Origin: Rostratula benghalensis
Taxonomy: Eukaryota; Chordata; Aves; Charadriiformes; Rostratulidae
Assembly (NCBI GenBank): GCA_013399305.1
Contig: VXAI01000049.1
Span: 3,861,450-3,925,449, forward strand
Direction of reading: 5' to 3'
DNA length: 64,000 nucleotides
Shown here: positions 40,801 to 54,342 of the stretch, piece by piece
Layout of the letters: each line of letters begins with the position of its first letter
Numbering within the stretch: position 1 is the first letter of the stretch
The notes under the pieces: model-generated
Databases searched by the model: none
What the model was told of the DNA's origin: nothing
The model's input: the letters and a program-made list of their open reading frames with translations, nothing else
Program-made: the position numbers and the translations under genes

Positions 40801-43800
40801 CAAATGGAAAGATGTTTTCTTTTTTTGTGGATTTAATGGCTGCTGGAGAATTCCTGTGGTGCAACAGAAAGTTTTCTGACTTTTGCAGATTAGCAGTGTT
40901 CCTCTGCATTTCATGTAATCTTTAAGTAAATGCTGTAATAGATTGAATTTATAATCAATATTGCTTATTTTCTTGATGCTGTGCAGAAATTGTAACAAAT
41001 GAAATTGAGTTGCATATTGGAAATTGGAACAAATTGTTGAGGTAAATTGCATGAATTAGATTGGAGCCTGTTTTATATGTATCACCTACCTATACTATTT
41101 CTGACCTTGTCGTGACAAGTAGTGCAAAGGGGTGCCTTTAATCTTCTTACTCATCTCTGCTGCTGTCAGTACTAATTAGTCAAAATAATGTTATAAAAAG
41201 GACACTTCATGTAATAAATGTAAAATGTGTTGATGCATAAGCTTGTTCACCTGCTTGTGTAGTCTGACATGTAAATTAATCACAAGGATTCAGCAGTATT
41301 TTTTCCATTAAAATAGAACCGTGTTATCAAACTATCCAGATTTCATTTTTATTTTGCGCCCTGCTGAAAGTATGAATAGAAGGGTTCAAATTATGATCTC
41401 CTCCTTTTTCTACTTTCTGTCTTTGCCTTTGAATTGCTTCCATCTGGAATTACATCTAAGAGTAGCAGACAATAGAAAACTTCATCACACTCATCCTATC
41501 TCTTTGCTAGAGGCAGGCACCCCTCTTTCAGTGGCGTGCTCTTATTTACATAGTCTCGTCTTCAATGGGTTTTGTAGTTATTTGACTCAAAAGCAAGATC
41601 CTGCTTCAAGACAGGACAGCATCCATTGGTAAATGCAGGTGAAATTTTGGAGGAATTCTGAAAAGATGAAGATTTTTTGTTGCCCTTATGGAAATGCAGA
41701 AGAGTTTTAAGAATAAATAGGAATTGTTGTTCTGTAAAAGTACTATGTATTCCAAAGGCTTCCTCATCTTCCTCAAAGCTGCAAATCGAAAATGGATCTG
41801 GTCTAAAAAATTAAATGAAATTTGCAGTCTTGAGGAGACTAGAAGTAGTCTGGTTTTTAGGCTACTGTTTTTACTGTTTGTCACTGTGCTATGGAATGCA
41901 CTAAATTAAAGAGCTCAGTCTCTTAAGATGAATTGGAAGTTCAGCGTACTCAATCTGTTGGAGTACAAGTTCATCTCTGCTCACGGGTGAGTGATCTCGT
42001 GTGTCTTGGCAGCGCAGATAAATAGTGTATCAAGGATCAGTCACTGCATTAAATAGGTAACACACAGCTTATGGTTTGGGGCAGGGGGGAGAAGGAGGGA
42101 CAGGGGGAAGAAATTAATGAAAATAAAATTACATTTATGGAAAGTAATGAAGGCATTTAACTACACAGTTTTTGAATCATGGGCTGTTTTGGTTTTAAAT
42201 ATTGACCTTAAGAACCAAACATTTCTAATGTACAAAACAAATGGAAAGGTAAAAGTTATTTAGGTGATTTTGAAAGGCTATGAGCTGCTTTTACGAGTGG
42301 CTTCAGTCTTTACTGATAAAACCCTGCATGTTCACATTATTTTTTTTTACATTTTGCACCAAGTGGGCAACATACGACTATATTTTCTTAATAGACATAT
42401 ATGCATTTCACAGGTATGTATGTTAGTCCTATATTAAAGACTAGAATATATGCAACATGTACAATATGAAGAAAATGAACAAAATTGATTACTCTGTCAT
42501 AAGGAGTAGTTGCATTAGTGATTATTACTTTTTAACTGGAAGTTCAGTTCTTACTGCACTGTATTTTCTTTTCCCTAGCTAACCTAAAACCTTGGAAAAA
42601 AATGAAGAATGTGTATCTTCATATTATTTACATCAAAGCAGCTTGCTTTATTACTACACAGCTGTATAGGGGAAAATTATTTTTTCTTTAACTTATTTTA
42701 TGAATGAGCGCTGAAGGATGGGTACTTAGCATCCCAAGTGGTTAGATTTAGATGCTGTTATTACAGTCCTGTGTGTTTTGGTTGATGTCCGTGCTATGGT
42801 GCCTTACAGACAGAGCAAGAAGACTGGTTGATGGATGCTCACTTCTATAGGTCATTTGGATTCCTTCAGCTTTCTGTTCTGAGGGAAATACTTCTTTATC
42901 ATTATTTTAAATCTTTTGAAAACTCATTCTGGGCTGTGTGAAGAGAAAAATCGTGGACTCTAAGTCAGTTGGTATAATGATATAACTGGGGGGAAAGAAA
43001 TAGTAAAGTGTTTTCTTCAAAACTAGTCAAGGCAGTCTTTGTGCCCTGAGTTACAGAACTGTTAACTGAACATGGGGGAAAATTCACCTTTGTGGCTTTG
43101 TATTATGACTGTGTGCTGATTTCATTGATTTTGCCTAATAATTTATATCTTTTTTTTAATTTATGTTATTAAAGTAGTTTCTAATTTACTTTAAATCACT
43201 GGATTTATTCATCCTGATTTCTCCAAATAAAAGAAGAGCCAGTCAAGGGCTTTTTGCCTCTGATAATATTAACTTCAAGACTTGATCTAATACATCTTAC
43301 AATTCACAAAATAAACAAACTTCCAAGTTGTCCAAAACTGAGTTATTTTACATTTTATGTATTCATTGTCAGTAAATCTTGCTTGTCCAGTGTTAAATGG
43401 ATTTTGGAAGTAGATAAATACTAACTTTTAAGATTTCTAATGGCTTAATATTCTGCAGTCGTCCATTTTAAGTAACATCTGTTAAACCAACCTTGTTACC
43501 AAACCATAACAGCTAAGTGAAACCCAAGCTAAATGCTAGTTTAATAAAAATACTACTAATGTTGTGATGAGCTGGGTAATTAAATTGTTCCTCTGACTGA
43601 GATAGTTGCCAGACCACGAAACAAAAACCCAAACCAAGTCTGGGCTTGTAATTAATTTTGAGTGTTTGCTATGTGCAGTCAAGTTTCTCCCCTTATTCCA
43701 CCAGATGTAGTTCCAGTGGCTATGTCTGTGCTGGTCTTGCAACAATCTGCTTTTGAAAGGGCTTCTCTGTAGTGCCAGCAAAATGAGAAATTGCTGCTAC

Positions 43801-46408
43801 TGATGCCCACTACGACGATCGTGGTTTTAATTTTTGATTATTTGGACTATTTCGTTGTGTTATAGAAATTAATTGTCAAGATTCTATTTTTCCAGGTCTT
43901 CTGAGGATTGACAATAGGCCTGTATGGAGGGGTAGGCAGTATTTTGTAGTTGTCCCACAATGAGTACACAGTGTTTGTACCTCAGAAACAGCCAAATGCA
44001 AACAGCTGCAAATAATGGTACTGTATATGCATCCAGGAAAAAAACAGAAGGTGAATATTGTCATTCTAAAGGGGATAGTTAGATAAAAATTACTGATTTT
44101 TTTTCCTTCCAGTTATTGGAGTAATAAATATATCTAAAGTGTCTAGAAACATGTTTCTATTAAAATTTATCTACACAATATATTACTTTAAAGAATCTTA
44201 AAATATAATTTCCACTATTTTTCATTCTCCTGTCTCTTACACACTCTGCTGCTCATACCACTTTGTCTGATGTTCCTTTTCCACTTCAGTGATATACTAG
44301 ATCAAAATTGAAGTCCCAAGATACCTGAAATCCTTTCCTTTTCTGGCACTTGCTTGGCATAGAGTTCAGCAGCTTAGAAGTTATTTTAGGGTCAATATGA
44401 AATAAGAAAATTGATTCATTGTGATGCTGCTTTTGCTGAGCTATCAGCCTTCCATACCAATCATTTCTTGGGCCTATCTGACAGTACTTCACTTTTATCC
44501 CAAGGTCCTTTGTGGACTTTTGAATGCCCCTTACCTATGGATACAGCTTTTTCTTTGGTAAACAAAATCCCTGGAGACTTATTGCTCTTGTATGTGAACT
44601 ATTTACATTGAAAAGAAATTAATTTAGGTATGATGTTAGTGATCAGATTATAAGGTGGTATAAATGGCATAGGTAGATAAATTAGATAAAAATAATAGCA
44701 GATAGACTAAGCTAAATTATTATGCATCTCGTTTGTCAACTGTATGTTGAGCACAGATCTCACTTTGCAATTTATTTTGCAGTCCAGGTATTGAGAGTGT
44801 CAATAGTAGGTCTTTTTTATGCAATGACTTAAAAAAATCTGAGAGCACTAGAGGTGGGACTTGGGAAGTAACCAATACTGCTGATCTAATCTGGGTTTAT
44901 GTCCAAGCCTTTAAAATGAAATATAACCAGGAAATTCACAGAGCATAGTGACAATGGAACAAAATAGAATCAGGCTTTTTGCCTATTGCCTGCTTTTGTG
45001 TTTGATAAAATACCTTCAACTAAATTTTCTCACTGAAAAATTGAGATTCATTATGCATATTTTTAACTAAAAAACCCCCTTTTAATACGTTATTCTAAAA
45101 TAATTAATTTCTTTCTTACCTTTTCTTCATTTCCCCCCATTTCTCTCATCTTTTCTTCTGTCTTTTGCCTGGAGGAGGTTGAAAGAAAAGAGAACTTGAA
45201 GAAATGTCATTTTTGTCCCACTGTTTTTAATTTTCCTTTATTTTATCTTAGTTTGTTCAGACAAGTTTTCATCTTTATAGGGAGTAAAATCTCTTAATGA
45301 AAATGAAGAACGGTATTTCCAGGGATTTTTTTTGTGCCTGGAAAATTTTTGTCATCGGGGGTGAGAGATAAGTAATTGTGAAGAAAATGAAATTGTAATA
45401 GGCAAAAATAATGTTGTCATGTATTCAGCAATTTATTGTATTCTCCGTAAAGTTTGAAAACAAACAGAATGTTTTAAGCTTTTAGCACTATTTGCATAGG
45501 TAATACTCTCTCACAGAACTTTGGTAAACTCAATAGACTTGTGACAATGATGATTTTGGCCTGTTTGTGCTCTTATTGATGCATTAGTGACTATGCTAAT
45601 AGGAAGTCTAAAAAGGATTTCAGTTCTCTTAAATGGATTTCAGATAGTAAATAATTCATGCCTTTCCTACCCACTACAGTCTCACTACAGTCTACAAATC
45701 CCCAACTTTTTTGGTGAAAACTATTAAAAGTTAAAATTTATTGCTAGCATAAAACATGGCTACAGTCTTTCTCCATAATAAGGAAACATCTGCTTGTTTT
45801 AAAAGCTCATAGTTTACCAGCTTAACTTTAGGGCACTGCCAGTAGTAAAAACCAAAAATTAAAGTAATGAAGCATAAACATCAATGCGTACAAAAGGCAG
45901 TAAAAAAGCTATAACAAGCCTTTAAATTTTTATTGCAAAAATATGTCTCATTTTCCTTTGTCCTATGAATGCAAAGTAGTAAGCAAGTATTTAAGTAAAG
46001 TATTGTAAGCACATGTGTAGGAGCTGACTGAATAGGATGTAGGCCACCTATCTTGCTCTCCAGTATTTTTATTTGCTTCAGAATTCACTCTCATATCTGT
46101 TATTTGTTTCCTGCTTTAGACATGTACAAAATACTCTGAAGCCAACAGAGCATAATCAACTATCTCTGTTTCATACTGTTTTGTGTCTTTGGTTTTAAAA
46201 TGGTACAGCTGTGAAGAAACTTGTATATTTGCTTTATTGCCTATCTGCTCGTTCTGTGAAAAAAATCTAGCAAAAACCTACTGGTAAATTTTTTACTTTT
46301 TTTTTTTTTATTTTATTTAAGCATTATCTCAGGAAGTTTCTGCTTTATTGAACAATGAAATGGTTTGGAAAAACATTTTTAATAATAAACCAGATGTATC
46401 TGAAAATA
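37846..46408. other. Unique AT-rich non-coding DNA, no gene seen
   Basis: About 8.5 kb with no recognisable exon, RNA gene or dispersed repeat. The longest open frame (39256-39654, minus, 132 codons) has no domain or composition that suggests a real protein. A T-rich tract lies near 46294-46319, just left of the CR1 copy. Confidence 0.55.
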
Positions 46409-47098
46409 GTCTTAGAGTCCTAGAATGACTTAGGTTGAAATGCACCCTTTAAGGTCTTCTAATCCAGACCCCGTTTCCAAGATGGGTTATCTAGGACAAG
46501 TGGCTCAGGACTTTGTCCGGTCAGATTTGACTTTCTCCAAGGTCAGATATTCCAGGGCATCTCTGGGTCTCTGTTTCAATGTTTAACAACCTTCAGATCC
46601 CTAACCAGATCTTCTGTCTTCATAAACATCAGTTCATGCAGAGCACCTGCGTATGCTTGCTCCTCAGTCGTCTGTATTAGGAAGTTATCATCAATGCATG
46701 CTGAAAGCCAGGGCACCTCCTGGCTTGCTGCTGCCCTGCTGTGGTGCCTTTCCAGTAGATACAAGGATGGGTGAGGTATCCCATGAGGATTAGGGCCTGC
46801 AAATTTAAGGTTTCTTCCAGTTGCCTGAAGAAGGATTCCATCTACTTCCTCGTCCCGACCCAGTGTTACGTAGCAGACACCCACCACCATCTAACCCATG
46901 TTGGTCTGCCCCTTGTCTCTAACCCATAAGCTTGTAGCTGGCTCATAACCTTCCCCAGGCAGAGCTCCATGCACTCCAGCTGCTCCTCCACATCCAGGAA
47001 AATTCCCATCCTTGCCTGTCCTTACTCTCCTAAATTCTATATCCATCCATCACAGTGCTCCAGTTGTGTGAGCTGCCCCACCATATCTCCCTGGACAC
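46409..47098 (-). mobile_element. Rearranged CR1: 3' tail joined to endonuclease-domain sequence
   Basis: The left part (46409 to about 46586) is the diverged CR1 3' tail in reverse, starting AGAGTCCTAGAATGACTTAGG and ending GTTTCAATGTTTAACAACC. The right part (about 46583-47098) is from the middle of ORF2, the apurinic endonuclease domain: minus-strand reading shows GRDEEVDGILLQATG, IDDNFLIQTTEEQ and ALHELMFMKTEDLVRDLKVV, with QLECMELCLGK upstream in another frame. Both parts are on the same strand and in the correct order, but the polymerase region that should lie between them is missing. One element with an internal deletion is the simplest reading. Confidence 0.85.
46576..46890 (-). pseudogene. 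CR1 ORF2 endonuclease-domain remnant
   Basis: An open minus-strand frame of 104 codons covers the C-terminal half of the CR1 endonuclease domain and the linker to the polymerase. The usual GDFNHPDICW segment after the ILLQ part is degraded here to AGPNPHGIPH, so the catalytic aspartate-asparagine motif of exonuclease/endonuclease/phosphatase enzymes is lost. The frame then carries IDDNFLIQ and LVRDLKVV. The first half of the domain is present further right but shifted in frame. No activity is expected. Confidence 0.82.
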
Positions 47099-50000
47099 TT
47101 CCTGTGCTTTGTTTCTTTAAGCAGGTAAATAACACTATACAGAATTTCCTTGGAGGATGTAGGTTTGTTATCCAGAGTATCTGCTAGGAACTAAAGGTAC
47201 TCCTAATTTCAGAGGTCAACAGATCATAATGCTCACCGGTTCTTATTTTTCTTACTACAAGGGCAGAAAAAAATCTAATCCGTGTGGATTTTTATGTCTT
47301 TGTAGGACCCATTAATTAACTTCATTTCTTCTAGGTTCCTCTACATTTTCCACTGGCTGATTCTGTCTAAGGCACGTGTCACTGCATTGTTTAGTTTTCC
47401 CCATTTTGCTGTTATTTAATCCTGCTATGATGGTTAACAATATGGGCTTGTTAACAATATGGGCTAATGAGGTCCTGCATGAGATAATTTGTTTTCACTT
47501 TTGATAGCGGAGCAGATGGTTTGCACTAACAGTTTAACTCTTGGGCTTGCACTACAGTAAAGGGGAAAAGTGGGTGGAGGTTATGCATCTTCACAATTAA
47601 AAGAACATTTTAGATTATTCACCTTTGGCTTTTGGATTATTCATCTTTTATGGAATGAGAGAGAAGAAAAAAAGCTATTGAAGCTGTAAGAAGAGGAGAA
47701 GGGGTCATATCTGGTGATTCCGTGTTCAGATATGGTAGAAGCAGTGGCTTCTGGTGAAGGAGGCTGCTCAGGCATGGCAGAACTTAGAAAAAGTGAGGGA
47801 CTGGGCTAACTTCTCCATATGTAGAAAGGTATTTAAGGATTAGGTAATTAATTTATCAATGAAGAAACAAATTAAAATGCATGAACTTGACGTTGCCAAA
47901 GGGAAGGCCTATTCTTTTTCCTAGATCAGTTTGAGTGAGGAGCCCTTGAGTTTAAGGCCCACCCTATCCAGCAAGCATAGTAAGTCCTGGCTATGAATCA
48001 TGATGTGAGGTATGAGGCAAAGACATACTATGACTGTGTCTTTGGTCTCAGATTTTTGATTTTATTAGCATGAAACTATGCAAACAGCTTCGACACTCTC
48101 TGAAATCCTGAATTGCTGTGGGAAGGAATCTTTTATCTGCCCCATACACAGTAGCAGTATCAGTATTGAAAAGAAGTATGATGGCTATTACTTTTGATTC
48201 TCGCCAGATTTTGTCCTCACACAATGAGGACACGAGCAAAACCACTGTCTCAAGTGTCTTTTACTTGGGAGACTAGGAAAGTAGAAAAAGCAAAGGTTTT
48301 GTTAAATTTTAAAACTATTTCCTCAAAGTGCAGATCTTGTACTGTCTGTGCCTGTCTTTACAAAAATTAAGTTGCAACAATTGCTAAATTTTGTAATGTG
48401 CAGCATAGTGTAGGCCCACTGCTGGTTTTTATTGGGAGTGGTTACTCTTGAGTGATTTATGTTGTAAGCTGCTTAAGGTGTATCTAACAGGATCTGCTTG
48501 GAGAGAGTGTGGCCACTTAGCTTTCAAGAATCAGAAGGATGCTTAGTTTTTACTATGTTTTGAGTTTAACTTTGAGAGGAATCAATTTATGGAGCTGGTT
48601 AGTCAGCAAAGTGTTTTTCCAGCATGCATCAAGGGAATGATGGGAACTCATACTAATAAAGGGGAAAGAAGGCTTGAGAATTTCAGTGGAAATGTTAGGA
48701 GCGCAATAGATGGCTGAAAGGTCTATAGCCCTGATGATATTACCCTTAAAACTTTCCTAAGACTCCCAATATTTAGATGGGTTTCATCTGTGTTTTAATA
48801 AAGTCTCAGTTCTCCTCCATTCTCTTTTAGAGTTTAGGGAGAGACTCCGAGCAGTAAAATAGCAGCTGTGCTCATGTTCTAGGTACAGCCTTGCTGCTTA
48901 AGTTAAACAGGAACATTACAAAATTAAGCTCTTGTTTGGCTTGAAATACTCTTGTGATTTCTAGATGGGAGAAAATTTTTCATTTCAAAAATAAAAGAGA
49001 AAGAAAAAAAAGGAATTTTTTCTTTCTTCAAGAAGAACTTTTTTTTTTTGAAAGATTCTAGTCTTTCTGTGACTGCATTTGAGAAATGTGTACTAAAAAT
49101 CTATGCATTAACCACCGTTTCAGCTACTAAGTGGTACTAAACCTCAAAAAGGCTTTATTATTGCTTTTCTGAGGTCTCTTTGCTGTAGAACGTCTTACTA
49201 GTTCAGCTGCCTAATTTTATGAAAACAGTTGCTGGTTTTGATGTATTTAATTTTCAAAAGTCACAGAATTATCTGTGAATTAAAAAAGTAACTGCAAATG
49301 GGTAAAATGTTTTAACTAATACTAAAACATAGAGAAAAAGATGAAAAATAATTTTGAAACAGAAAGAAATTTATTTCTTCTATCTCAAATACTGGCTCAG
49401 CAAAACTCATTTCCCATACATTTTTCAGAAGGAGCTACATTTTGTCAAATTTCTTGGAACAACTGTAATCCCAACTGTTTGAAATGTTGTGTAACTACTT
49501 ACATTGATGTTATTTAGTTGTGGCCTACCATCCTCCTGATTACATACTTGGTATTATTTTGCCTACACCTCTCTGATTCCTCTAGCTTTCTCCCCCAGAG
49601 TTACCTTTGTGATGCCTGTGTTCTCTTACACCATTCTGATAGTCGGTGACTGCTGTGTTAAAAAATTATTCTCCTTGGTATCCTCTCTCTATATCCCACT
49701 TATATTTGTCCTTACCTGGAACCTGAGTGGCTGCAAGCAATAAAGCCTTGACTTGCAAAGCAGATGGGCTGAAAGTTATTTTCCAGACTTTATGGAAAGG
49801 TATCTGAAAAGCGTACTGACAAGCCTCAGACTGTGTTTGCTTCCTACAAATCAAAACTTTTAATGACGTAAAATGTGAAAACCTACATTAAGTGTGTTTA
49901 GCAGTTCACCACTAGTCTGTGTACTTATGTTTACAGTGTTACACCAATTAAGAAGATGTATTAAAATAGTTTCAAATTAATTATTTCCTTGCACACTCTG

Positions 50001-53000
50001 AATCTTTTCTGTAGTGTTGTGGTGATCCTCCATCAGATGGTGCTATTAGGATTTCAGATGAATACTTAGTTTGGCTTGTGCTTAGGAAACCTGTCAGCTC
50101 TTCATCTTGATTGTCATTTTCTATTTCAATTCAATTAGTGGAGCTTTATGGGAAGTTTTTATACTGTTTATACAGTGAAGAAAGCTGTGTGTGAACATAT
50201 GGTAAATGTCAACTTCACAACTGAATTGAAAATATGCCTCTCAACAACTTTTATTAAATATTGTGGAAGATGCAATATGTTTTTATCTAAAGTTACATCA
50301 GTTCTGTGAAATCACACGCCGTCTTCCAAGTTAAGGACTTACACAAGTATTCCTGAAGTGGTTCAAATATGAGGGCATTGGTTAGAATTCAGCAAAATTA
50401 TATTATTTGCCTTCCACATTTAGCAGTGGTTCCCAGTTTGCTTACAGGTGTGCTAGGAGCAGATGAGATCAAATCATCATGAGGAACTTCTTCCCCATGT
50501 ACTCTTACAATAATTGGAAGATGAAGAATGGTTGGTGCATTCCCCCTAGCAGTGCCCTGTATTTCTATCTGGATGTTGAGACTTCAAAATTAAACTATGT
50601 TTCTGAAATATGCTTTTAAAACCAGCAAAGTTTGGGGGGGGTGTCTGTTTGACTTCCAGAGGACAGTGCAAGATCTGCTTGTTTGTGGGCTTTTTTGGCA
50701 GGGATGGCAGAACAACACTAAATTAAGTTTGTCTTGGTTTGCTTTGATAAAATTGTTGTTACATTTTATATATCTTGTATTCTAAAAATTACATAAGTCT
50801 TGTTGATTATTTTTTTTTTTTTTAATAAATTGTGAACAAAAAGCATTACCAATGTACAAAACAGTATCCTGCTTCCAGTGAAGTTAATGTGAAGTTTCTC
50901 TCTAATTCTAGGAGGAAAAAGATTATACCTTAAGAAAACCTGATGTATAGGGGATTTGATCTCAGGAACTTTTTTTAAATAACAATTTTTTTAGAAAGTT
51001 TTGCAAATTTCTTGTTTATTTTGTAGTCATAAGAGCTGAAGAAATTGTGTTTCATCGGAATCAAATTGCCTTTGCCATTCATTGCATTCTGACTGTTGTC
51101 ATCAGAGTAACATAAATCGATGTTTATCATGATCAATAGCATTAGGGATTTTACAACATTTTTTCAGAGCTTTGGTCTCGTGAATATTCTACAGCGAGGT
51201 TTTGGGTTGAATTATAACGTTGTTCCTGCTGGCCAGTTTTATTATGTTTTTTTATTCCAACGTTTGTTCTTTGCTAAGCAGAACATTAGTTATATAAAAA
51301 TTATTTGATTTCATTAGTGTAGAAAGTTATGTTGAAGGGAACCTTGTTCACAAATTCGTCATATAATTTAGCTTGCTAATGCTTTCAAATGTTTTGGGAT
51401 TCTATGGTATAATATAAAATGTTATTATTACCTCATGGCATAAAGTAAATGAGGTACTCACATGGATGTCTGTAACTACTATGTATGTTTTGATTATGTG
51501 TGATGCAAACATTTTTAAGGATGTAATAAAAACACTGCTGGGAGTTAGGGCCCTAAATCAGTACACCCAAACAAAAACTCATCCTGCTGAGAGCTTATGC
51601 CAACAGAAGTGAGCGGAAGTAGTTTGTTTTCTCTTTTGAGAAGTGTATCTTTAGAAGACTCAGATAGATATTACCTGTTCTTATGCAAAACAGTAAGATG
51701 AACAGAGTACTAGAAAGAGGTTTTCTTCTAAAACTGCCAGGATTAGCAAAATCTGAGTAATTTATTGTAATTCAGTAGAGAATTTACCTTGAATGCAACA
51801 GCAGTCTTAAAAGATACACTACTACACATTTTTCTGTGTGTATGTGTGGATATTTCAAGTGTTAAATTATCTTGGATGAGAAATAAAAGGTCATTTCTAA
51901 GCACAAAATATTATAAATAGGGAAGCAGCACTTAAATTACTTGTTTCCATCAAATAACTTCAAAGAAGAGGAATGGTTTGCACTGCAGCTGTCAGCAGAT
52001 GCATCTCCTTTTTATCATTGAATTGTTCAGTCATTTGAAAGCCTGGAATAACAAGGGGGCTTTGCACTCTAAAAAATAAATAGAGCATTCTTCCTTCTTC
52101 CATAATAGAGAAGAATGAGTGAGGTATCCCACTGTGTAGTCATATGGAATGAATGTAAATACTATTCTGGAGGCAAGTTCAGATGAAATGTAGAATTTTA
52201 GTTAACTTAAGGCTTGTGCCTCTCTGGTTTTCTCTCTAAGAGCTACCTCCCAATGTATAATGTTGTATCAGAGCTTTGGTACTGGGCAACATGGGAAAAT
52301 ATGAACAGAAGAGTCTCTTCCTTCTCGGGTGCTGATTCAAATCAGTCCCTGATCCAGGTGAGAAAATACGTGTGGAGGTGATGTGCCCAGTGCATTTTCA
52401 TATCATACAGGATTTCTCTGACTGAGGGCACTGTCTTTCTGTAACCATATTAATGGTGACATTTGCTGCTTTGCCCTTTGTCTGATGTTCCCATCCAGTG
52501 GGCAAAAACTTGATGTTTTTGGATACCCACTGGGGAAACACGGAAGTCGGAGTGATCCTTAAATCATATAGAGATCAGACCTACTGACAGATCTGACAAA
52601 GAATTTTAGTTTGCTGATTTGGATCCTTTTTTTTTTTAAAACCATTTTTTATTAGCTTTTTAGCTACTTCTTGGGGTGAATTTTTTTTTTTCTCTGAAGA
52701 ACCAAATTTAAAGGCACTGTAGTACTTCTGAAAATATGGTCCTAGAATTTTCAGTAGTGTAATGAAACTTATATAGATATTACTTTTATTTTCTTTAAGG
52801 TGATGTATGATAAAAGTTTGGCTGGGATATCTGTGTAAGCTCTCACCCTGGAAATGCAGTGAGAAATAACGGTTAGAAAAAAATTTGCCGAGTATCTGTA
52901 AATACTGCAATACCAGTAGGAGTAGGGATGCAGTTCTCAAATTTGACTTTTTACTCTGAGTAGATCCTAAGTATTTTTACTGTTAACAATCCATTGCTCA

Positions 53001-53965
53001 AATTTACCCATTGTAAATAGATAAATCTCAAGTAAACATAATTCAGGCTGTGATTTATTTATGCAGCTTCACCCCAGTGGCTGCTCTGAATATTGCCGCT
53101 GTTGTGTGACTGGTAATCCTGGAAAGCTACTAGTATTTCTTTTTTCTTTCTTACTAAATGGATTTAGGTCCAGCTAATGCTTTTATATTAAGTGTGATTA
53201 GGGGCTTTTGATGCAAATATCTGTTCAAACAAGGCCATGGCCATGCAATACTTCAATTTCAGCCACCTCTGATGGTGATATTAAAAAAGAGCAGGGAGTA
53301 GTTACTTAAGGTATGTACTTGAAAATCCTGATAGTGATTCTTTAAACTGGTTCTAGCTGGCTTTGCATTGCATGTCAGTGATACATATCTAACTTACAGC
53401 TTGTTGCTAAACAAAAGACAGTTTTAGCTAGCCAATAGTAACTAGATGTTGCTCGAAAAAAATCTAGAAATGCTAAAAAAACAAGGAAAAGGGATTAAAC
53501 TTGAATATTTCAAAGTTTCTGATTTACAGCTTTCTAATGATCTGCTTTTTTTCTAGTACTTCTTGTCATAGAATTATTTTTTTCTTTACTAATCTAGCCT
53601 AAAGATAGAAAATAAATGACTTTACATGATGTGAATGTTTATGAATGCTTTTTAAATTGCATTTGGTATTGCTTGAGATACTAATTGCTGCAGCTTTTTG
53701 ACTGATTTTGCAGTGTTTAAAGGGAAGAATTAAAAATGTTTCTCATTGTTTAATCTTGTTTTGGAAAAAGCATAACAGTTGCAGAATAGTTCAAAACTGA
53801 AAAATTTAAATTGTTCTTAAAGTGTTGAAAATTTCACAAGTGGATAACAGAAGGTAGCTCTGCTATAGGTCTTGTGTTTCATTCTTGCATCTCCACTTGA
53901 GAATTACTGATGGAGTAATCATCAAAATCTAAAACCAGTGAGGCCAGAAAAATCATACTGCATAA
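47099..53965. other. Unique AT-rich non-coding DNA, no gene seen
   Basis: About 6.9 kb with no recognisable gene, RNA or dispersed repeat. It holds a 17-bp tandem duplication at 47433-47466 and T-rich tracts near 50811-50823, 52627-52637 and 52681-52692. Open frames are short. Confidence 0.55.
47433..47466 (+). repeat. 17-bp tandem duplication
   Basis: GTTAACAATATGGGCTT at 47433-47449 is followed at once by GTTAACAATATGGGCTA at 47450-47466. The single mismatch is in the last base, so this is a recent or slowly diverging two-copy tandem. Confidence 0.93.
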
Positions 53966-54256
53966 GGAGTGGCTGTGGGAGCTGGGGACGTTCAGCCTGG
54001 AGGAGAGGAGGCTGAGGGAAGACCTTATTGTTCTCCACAGCTCCCTGAAAGGAGGGTTGTAGAGAGGCTGGGGTCGGTCTTTTCTCCCAAGTCACAGGCG
54101 ATGGCGCAGAGGAAATGGCCTTAAGTTGTGCCAGGGGGGGTTAAGATTGGATATCAGGAACAATTTTACACTGAGTTATTGAGTCTTGGAATCGACTGCC
54201 CAGGGAAGTGGTTGAGTGGTTATCTTCCAACATAGAAGGGATTCTGTTCTATTATT
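53966..54256 (+). mobile_element. CR1 3'-end copy with a missing segment
   Basis: Plus-strand landmarks follow CR1 in order: GGAGCTGGGGACGTTCAGCC, GAGGAGAGGAGGCTGAGGGA, CTCCCTGAAAGGAGGGTTGT, AGAGGAAATGGCCTTAAGTT, GGATATCAGGAACAATTT and GACTGCCCAGGGAAGTGGTT. The corresponding frame would encode the end of ORF2. After GGTTGAGT (54217) the sequence jumps to TATCTTCCAACATAGAAGGG and ATTCTGTTCTATT, that is, the extreme 3' end. The piece of about 100-150 bases that normally separates them is missing. Confidence 0.92.
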
Positions 54257-54296
54257 TTATTTTTTATCATGTGTTGTCTTTCTCATTTGGTTTTAT

Positions 54297-54342
54297 TGTT
54301 TTGGGGTTTTTTTTGGGTTTTTTGGGGGTTTGTTTTTTTTTT
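54297..54342. repeat. G/T-only low-complexity tract
   Basis: A stretch composed only of T runs and GGG or GGGG blocks lies shortly after the CR1 copy at 53966-54256. Four or more G-blocks on the plus strand make a weak G-quadruplex conceivable, but loops of up to eight T make this uncertain. Confidence 0.8.
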
